Source of the DNA: M3007 sp038327555
GTDB lineage: Bacteria > Bacteroidota > Bacteroidia > Chitinophagales > Saprospiraceae
Length of the DNA: 7,643 bases
Direction of reading: 5' to 3'
NCBI GenBank assembly: GCA_038327555.1
Contig: JBBQLD010000229.1
Span: 1 to 7,643 of the forward strand
The position numbers were made by a program, and so were the translations under genes. Every line of letters begins with the position of its first letter. Position 1 is the first letter of the stretch. The notes beneath the pieces are model-generated. The model ran no database searches. It was not told the origin of the DNA and saw only the letters and a program-made list of their open reading frames with translations. Below are positions 4,994 through 7,643 of the stretch, in pieces.

Positions 4994-6511
4994 GTGCAAT
5001 TACGTTCCGCGCTTATCTCCGTTTATTCCAAAGACGGTCTCGAACCCATTATCCGCCGACTACATGCCTTAGGCGTTCAACTTTACAGCACAGGCGGCAC
5101 CCAATCCTACATCGAAAAAATGGATATCCCAGTTACGGCAGTCGAATCGCTGACGGGCTATCCGAGTATTCTCGATGGACGAGTGAAAACACTTCATCCT
5201 GCAATTTTCGGTGGCATCCTCGCACGCCGAGAGCCTGGGCACTTAGCCCAACTGGAGGCCTACAATATCCCTGAAATGGATTGTGTGATAGTAGATCTAT
5301 ATCCATTTGAGGAAACCGTGGCAGCTACAAACGATTCGGCTGAAATCATTGAAAAAATAGATATTGGCGGCGTTTCACTCATTCGTGCAGCAGCCAAAAA
5401 CTGGAAAGATGTGGTGGTGGTGGCCTCCAAGGACGAATACAAAATGTTCCTGGATTTGCTCAATGATCAGGAGGGCGAATTTTCCTCGTACAACTGCCGT
5501 GAGTTTGCCCGAAGGGCATTCAAAGTCACGTCCAATTATGATGTCGCGATTTACAATTGGTTCAACGAAGGCACTGCTGATATTTCGTTCAAACATAGCA
5601 TCCACCGTTCTGACATTCTCCGATATGGTGAAAATCCGCATCAAAACGGGGTATTTTTTGGAGATTTCGAGCAAATTTTTGACAAAATACAAGGCAAAGC
5701 CATCTCGTATAACAACCTCGTTGACATTGATGCGGCCGTACAGTTAATGCGCGAATTCCAACTTGGAAAGCCAGCGTTTGCCATTCTAAAACATACCAAT
5801 GCTTGTGGTATTGCACGCCGGAATACCCTGCTCGAAGCCTGGCAAGCAGCCTTGGCTTGTGATTCGACTTCGGCATTCGGGGGCATTTTTATTACGAATA
5901 CTAAGGTGGACGTGGCCACTGCTCAAGAGATCAACAAACTTTTTTACGAGGTACTCATTGCACCCGATTTTGAGCCGGAAGCACTGGAACTTTTGAAAAA
6001 GAAGGAACAGCGCATTTTACTTAGAATCAAAAACTTTGAGCTCCAAAAACGCGCCTTCAGAAGTCTGTTGAATGGGGTAGTGGAGCAAGATGCCGATCTG
6101 CGCACCGAAACAGAAGCCGACCTGAAAACAGTAACCAATCGACAACCTACCCCAAAGGAAGTCGGTGAACTGCTTTTTGCTGCCAAATGCGCTAAACACC
6201 TGAAATCAAATGCCATTGCGCTCGTGAAAGAGCGTCAGCTCATTGGCATGGGCTGTGGCCAGCCAAGTCGGGTTGATGCACTGCGCCAGGCTATTACTAA
6301 GGCTAAATCTTACGGTTTTGATTTAAACGGTGCAGTGATGGCCAGTGATGCATTTTTCCCCTTCCCGGATTGTGTGGAAATCGCGCATGAGGCAGGTATA
6401 ACGGCGGTTATCCAACCAGGAGGTTCCATGAAGGATCAGGATTCAGTGGATGCCTGCAACGAACGTGGTATGGCCATGGTGACTACTGGGTTGCGACATT
6501 TTAAGCATTGA
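4994..6511 (+). CDS. purH: Bifunctional AICAR formyltransferase / IMP cyclohydrolase
   Basis: The 505-residue PurH carries out the last two steps of purine synthesis in the cytoplasm: formyl transfer from 10-formyl-tetrahydrofolate to AICAR, then ring closure to IMP. The N-terminal MGS-like cyclohydrolase domain (about 1-195) shows SALISVYSKDGL, YSTGGT (31-36), DGRVKTLHP (61-69) and the IDIGGVSLIRAAAKN loop (122-136). The transformylase domain shows LRYGENPHQ (209-217), the catalytic Lys-His pair in ILKHTNACG (264-272), STSAFGG (291-297), CGQPSRVDA (421-429), FFPFPDC (454-460) and the end MVTTGLRHFKH. The length is normal for the family. The start is GTG at 4994; there is no in-frame ATG nearby upstream and the N-terminus fits the family. 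The TGA stop lies inside a short direct repeat. Confidence 0.97.
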   Translation: MQLRSALISVYSKDGLEPIIRRLHALGVQLYSTGGTQSYIEKMDIPVTAVESLTGYPSILDGRVKTLHPAIFGGILARREPGHLAQLEAYNIPEMDCVIVDLYPFEETVAATNDSAEIIEKIDIGGVSLIRAAAKNWKDVVVVASKDEYKMFLDLLNDQEGEFSSYNCREFARRAFKVTSNYDVAIYNWFNEGTADISFKHSIHRSDILRYGENPHQNGVFFGDFEQIFDKIQGKAISYNNLVDIDAAVQLMREFQLGKPAFAILKHTNACGIARRNTLLEAWQAALACDSTSAFGGIFITNTKVDVATAQEINKLFYEVLIAPDFEPEALELLKKKEQRILLRIKNFELQKRAFRSLLNGVVEQDADLRTETEADLKTVTNRQPTPKEVGELLFAAKCAKHLKSNAIALVKERQLIGMGCGQPSRVDALRQAITKAKSYGFDLNGAVMASDAFFPFPDCVEIAHEAGITAVIQPGGSMKDQDSVDACNERGMAMVTTGLRHFKH

Positions 6512-6543
6512 TCGTCATCGTCATTGATCGTCATTCGTCATTT
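6506..6543 (+). repeat. GTCAT-rich direct repeats overlapping the purH stop
   Basis: cattgatcgtcat occurs at 6506-6518 and again at 6522-6534 (period 16), followed by tcgtcattt at 6535-6543. The first copy contains the last codon and TGA of purH. Read on the minus strand it is an ATGAC-rich array, resembling the plus-strand array at 7184-7216 beyond the next gene. Confidence 0.7.
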
Positions 6544-6578
6544 ATACCTGTATTGGTCTGAAGTTGATTGATATTTTG

Positions 6579-6586
6579 TAAATTTG
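6579..6586 (+). promoter_or_regulatory. -7 promoter box (TAAATTTG)
   Basis: Fits TAnnTTTG and lies 33 bp before ATG 6620. A TTG at 6553-6555 is at a roughly suitable but slightly long distance for a -33 element. It would make the four-helix-bundle gene an independent unit. Confidence 0.45.
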
Positions 6587-6619
6587 TCAGGAGAAATCAA
6601 ATAAACACTTCCTTTAAAC

Positions 6620-7057
6620 ATGAGTTATATTCCTATTGACGACTTGAAAGTTTATCAAATGGCTATTGAGATTGGTGAGGAAGTATGGGCGGTTATGGAC
6701 AAATGGGACAAATTTCAAAAAGACATTATTGGAAAGCAGTTTTGCGAAGCAGCGGACTCTATTGCAGCCAATATTTCGGAAGGGCATGGCAGGTTTCACT
6801 ATAAGGAAAACAAGAATTTCTGTTTTTATGCAAGGGGTTCATTGTTAGAAACCAAGACTTGGCTCAAGAAGTCTTACAACAGAAAATTCGCTGATGAGCC
6901 TACTTTTACACGCATTTCGACTTTACTGCTTCGATGTCATCAGATGTTGAACAAATACATTAAGTCGATAGGGTCAATAAATTCAACCAAGAATGAATTA
7001 CGAGAGCCTGAGATTCCCTACGGGTTTAATTCTGATATGGGAGACCTACCCTTTTAG
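6620..7057 (+). CDS. Four-helix-bundle protein (23S rRNA intervening-sequence / S23 type)
   Basis: A 145-residue protein. DLKVYQMAIEIGEEVWAVMD (helix 1, about 8-27), the KDIIGKQFCEAADSIAANIS block ending in EGHGR (34-58, helix 2), the KNFCFYARGSLLETKTWLKK helix (65-84) and a fourth helix at 92-117 match the stand-alone family first described from ORFs inside 23S rRNA intervening sequences. The same fold is used by Avd proteins of diversity-generating retroelements, but no reverse transcriptase or template/variable repeat is in the window. The biochemical role is unknown; the fold forms oligomers and Avd binds nucleic acid. Residues 118-145 (ending GFNSDMGDLPF) extend past the usual domain end. 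ATG 6620 follows a -7 box, without a Shine-Dalgarno sequence. The gene is flanked by oppositely oriented ATGAC-rich repeats and followed by 38-bp tandem repeats, so it may have arrived as a cassette. Confidence 0.92.
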   Translation: MSYIPIDDLKVYQMAIEIGEEVWAVMDKWDKFQKDIIGKQFCEAADSIAANISEGHGRFHYKENKNFCFYARGSLLETKTWLKKSYNRKFADEPTFTRISTLLLRCHQMLNKYIKSIGSINSTKNELREPEIPYGFNSDMGDLPF

Positions 7058-7073
7058 GCAAAATGAATTTGCC
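7057..7073 (+). repeat. Small hairpin at the stop of the four-helix-bundle gene
   Basis: ggcaaa (7057-7062) and tttgcc (7068-7073) can pair around a 5-nt loop; the first G is the last base of the TAG stop. There is no following T run, so it is not a typical terminator. Confidence 0.35.
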
Positions 7074-7074
7074 G

Positions 7075-7188
7075 GACTCCCCTCCTTCGCCAAGGCTTCG
7101 GCGTGTAAAAATGACTCCCCTCCTTCGCTCAGGCTTCGGCGGGTAAAAATGACTCCCCTCCTTCGCCAAGGCTTCGGCGGGTAAAAAT
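7075..7188 (+). repeat. Three 38-bp tandem repeats
   Basis: Copies lie at 7075-7112, 7113-7150 and 7151-7188, each starting gactcccctccttcg and ending gtaaaaat. Copies 1 and 3 differ at one base (t for g near the end of copy 1), and copy 2 carries two changes in the middle (gctcaggc for gccaaggc). The centre contains short self-complementary parts (cctt-cgcc-aagg and cgcc/ggcg), so it resembles a REP-like palindromic unit in tandem. No ORF of note crosses it. Confidence 0.9.
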
Positions 7189-7216
7189 GACGAAATGACC
7201 AAAATGACGAAATGAC
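7184..7216 (+). repeat. 16-bp direct repeat carrying the nth start codon
   Basis: aaaatgacgaaatgac occurs at 7184-7199 and 7201-7216 (period 17). The first copy overlaps the last bases of the 38-bp array. The second copy contains the ATG of nth (7212-7214). It is similar, in opposite orientation, to the repeat after purH. Confidence 0.8.
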
Positions 7217-7643
7217 AAAATCCGCCAACATTCAGCGAATCCTAAACGACCTCTTCCCTGAAACCCCAATACCACTCCAGCACTCGGATCCGTACACCTT
7301 ATTAGTTGCAGTGTTACTCTCTGCCCAATGCACCGATGAACGGGTAAATCAAATTACCCCCAAACTTTTTGCCCGTGCCAATAACCCTGCCGACATGGCG
7401 CAGGTGCCCATCGAAGAAATCAGGGAAATTATCAAACCCTGCGGGCTTTCTCCGGCAAAATCAAAAGGAATCAGTGGATTGTCAAAAATAATCATGGAAA
7501 AACACGGCGGCAAAGTCCCCGAGAGTTTTGAGGATTTAGAGGCCATGCCTGGGGTGGGGCACAAAACGGCTTCTGTGGTAATGTCTCAGGCTTTTGGTTG
7601 GCCAGCTTTTCCTGTGGACACGCATATTCATCGTTTGGCCACC
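7212..7643 (+). CDS. nth: Endonuclease III, N-terminal 144 residues (cut by window edge)
   Basis: Endonuclease III is a bifunctional DNA glycosylase/AP lyase of base excision repair that removes oxidised pyrimidines. Visible parts: PYTLLVAVLLSAQCTDERVN (27-46, matching the family's LLSAQ-TD helix), the helix-hairpin-helix AMPGVGHKTASVV (111-123) with catalytic Lys118, and PVDTHIHRLAT (134-144) with catalytic Asp136. The Lys-to-Asp spacing of 18 equals that of the E. coli enzyme (Lys120/Asp138). The C-terminal iron-sulphur cluster region lies outside the window. ATG 7212 is the only ATG at this end, since a TGA stands in frame at 7188-7190; it lies inside a 16-bp direct repeat. No promoter box or Shine-Dalgarno sequence is seen close by. 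Confidence 0.96.
   Translation, partial: MTKSANIQRILNDLFPETPIPLQHSDPYTLLVAVLLSAQCTDERVNQITPKLFARANNPADMAQVPIEEIREIIKPCGLSPAKSKGISGLSKIIMEKHGGKVPESFEDLEAMPGVGHKTASVVMSQAFGWPAFPVDTHIHRLAT

Noticed and set aside
5375..5919. Several minus-strand ORFs of 92-105 codons inside purH
   Set aside because: They lie fully within a conserved, confidently identified gene.
6588..6596. AGGAG as a ribosome-binding site for the four-helix-bundle gene
   Set aside because: It lies about 27 nt before the ATG, too far for a Shine-Dalgarno interaction.
6620..7188. Diversity-generating retroelement (Avd-like protein plus repeats)
   Set aside because: No reverse transcriptase and no template/variable repeat pair with adenine-biased differences are present; the 38-bp copies are adjacent tandem repeats.
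7075..7188. CRISPR array
   Set aside because: The 38-bp units are directly abutting with no spacers and no cas genes nearby.

Overview
The window looks like chromosomal DNA from a member of the Bacteroidota, tentatively a Saprospiria-type lineage. The signs are TAnnTTTG-type -7 boxes ahead of genes, almost no Shine-Dalgarno sequences, a Bacteroidota-style PurH and Na+:solute symporter, and a stand-alone four-helix-bundle (23S rRNA intervening-sequence type) gene. The lineage is inferred from gene style only. No rRNA, tRNA, CRISPR array or phage gene was seen.

Left part (1-1384, minus strand): an alpha/beta hydrolase gene is followed by the first 114 codons of a PrsW-type membrane protease gene that runs off the left edge. 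The hydrolase gene is broken by a 162-bp non-coding element (571-732). This element has 33-bp terminal inverted repeats and ends in TA on both sides. Removing it with one TA restores an uninterrupted 270-codon gene that includes the missing catalytic histidine. This is the clearest unusual feature here: a MITE-like insertion with an exactly deducible empty site.

Centre-left (1500-3775, plus): a protein of unknown function with a C-terminal membrane anchor lies 2 bp before a Na+:solute symporter gene, so the two are probably one operon.

The 3776-4258 stretch has no long gene but is not empty. It holds a weak terminator for the symporter, a possible -7 box, an interleaved pair of inverted repeats that could fold as a pseudoknot, two overlapping short ORFs (one a 23-residue peptide resembling the start of TatA) and a strong intrinsic terminator. 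Together these suggest a short unannotated transcript of about 0.3 kb.

Centre-right (4259-6511): a seven-helix membrane protein with PAP2-phosphatase-like motif positions is followed by purH (AICAR transformylase/IMP cyclohydrolase, GTG start, own -7 box), the last two steps of IMP synthesis.

Right part (6512-7643): a four-helix-bundle gene is bracketed by oppositely oriented ATGAC-rich repeats and followed by three 38-bp tandem repeats. It may be a cassette placed between purH and nth. The nth gene (endonuclease III, base excision repair) starts inside the right-hand repeat and runs off the right edge with its catalytic Lys and Asp in view.
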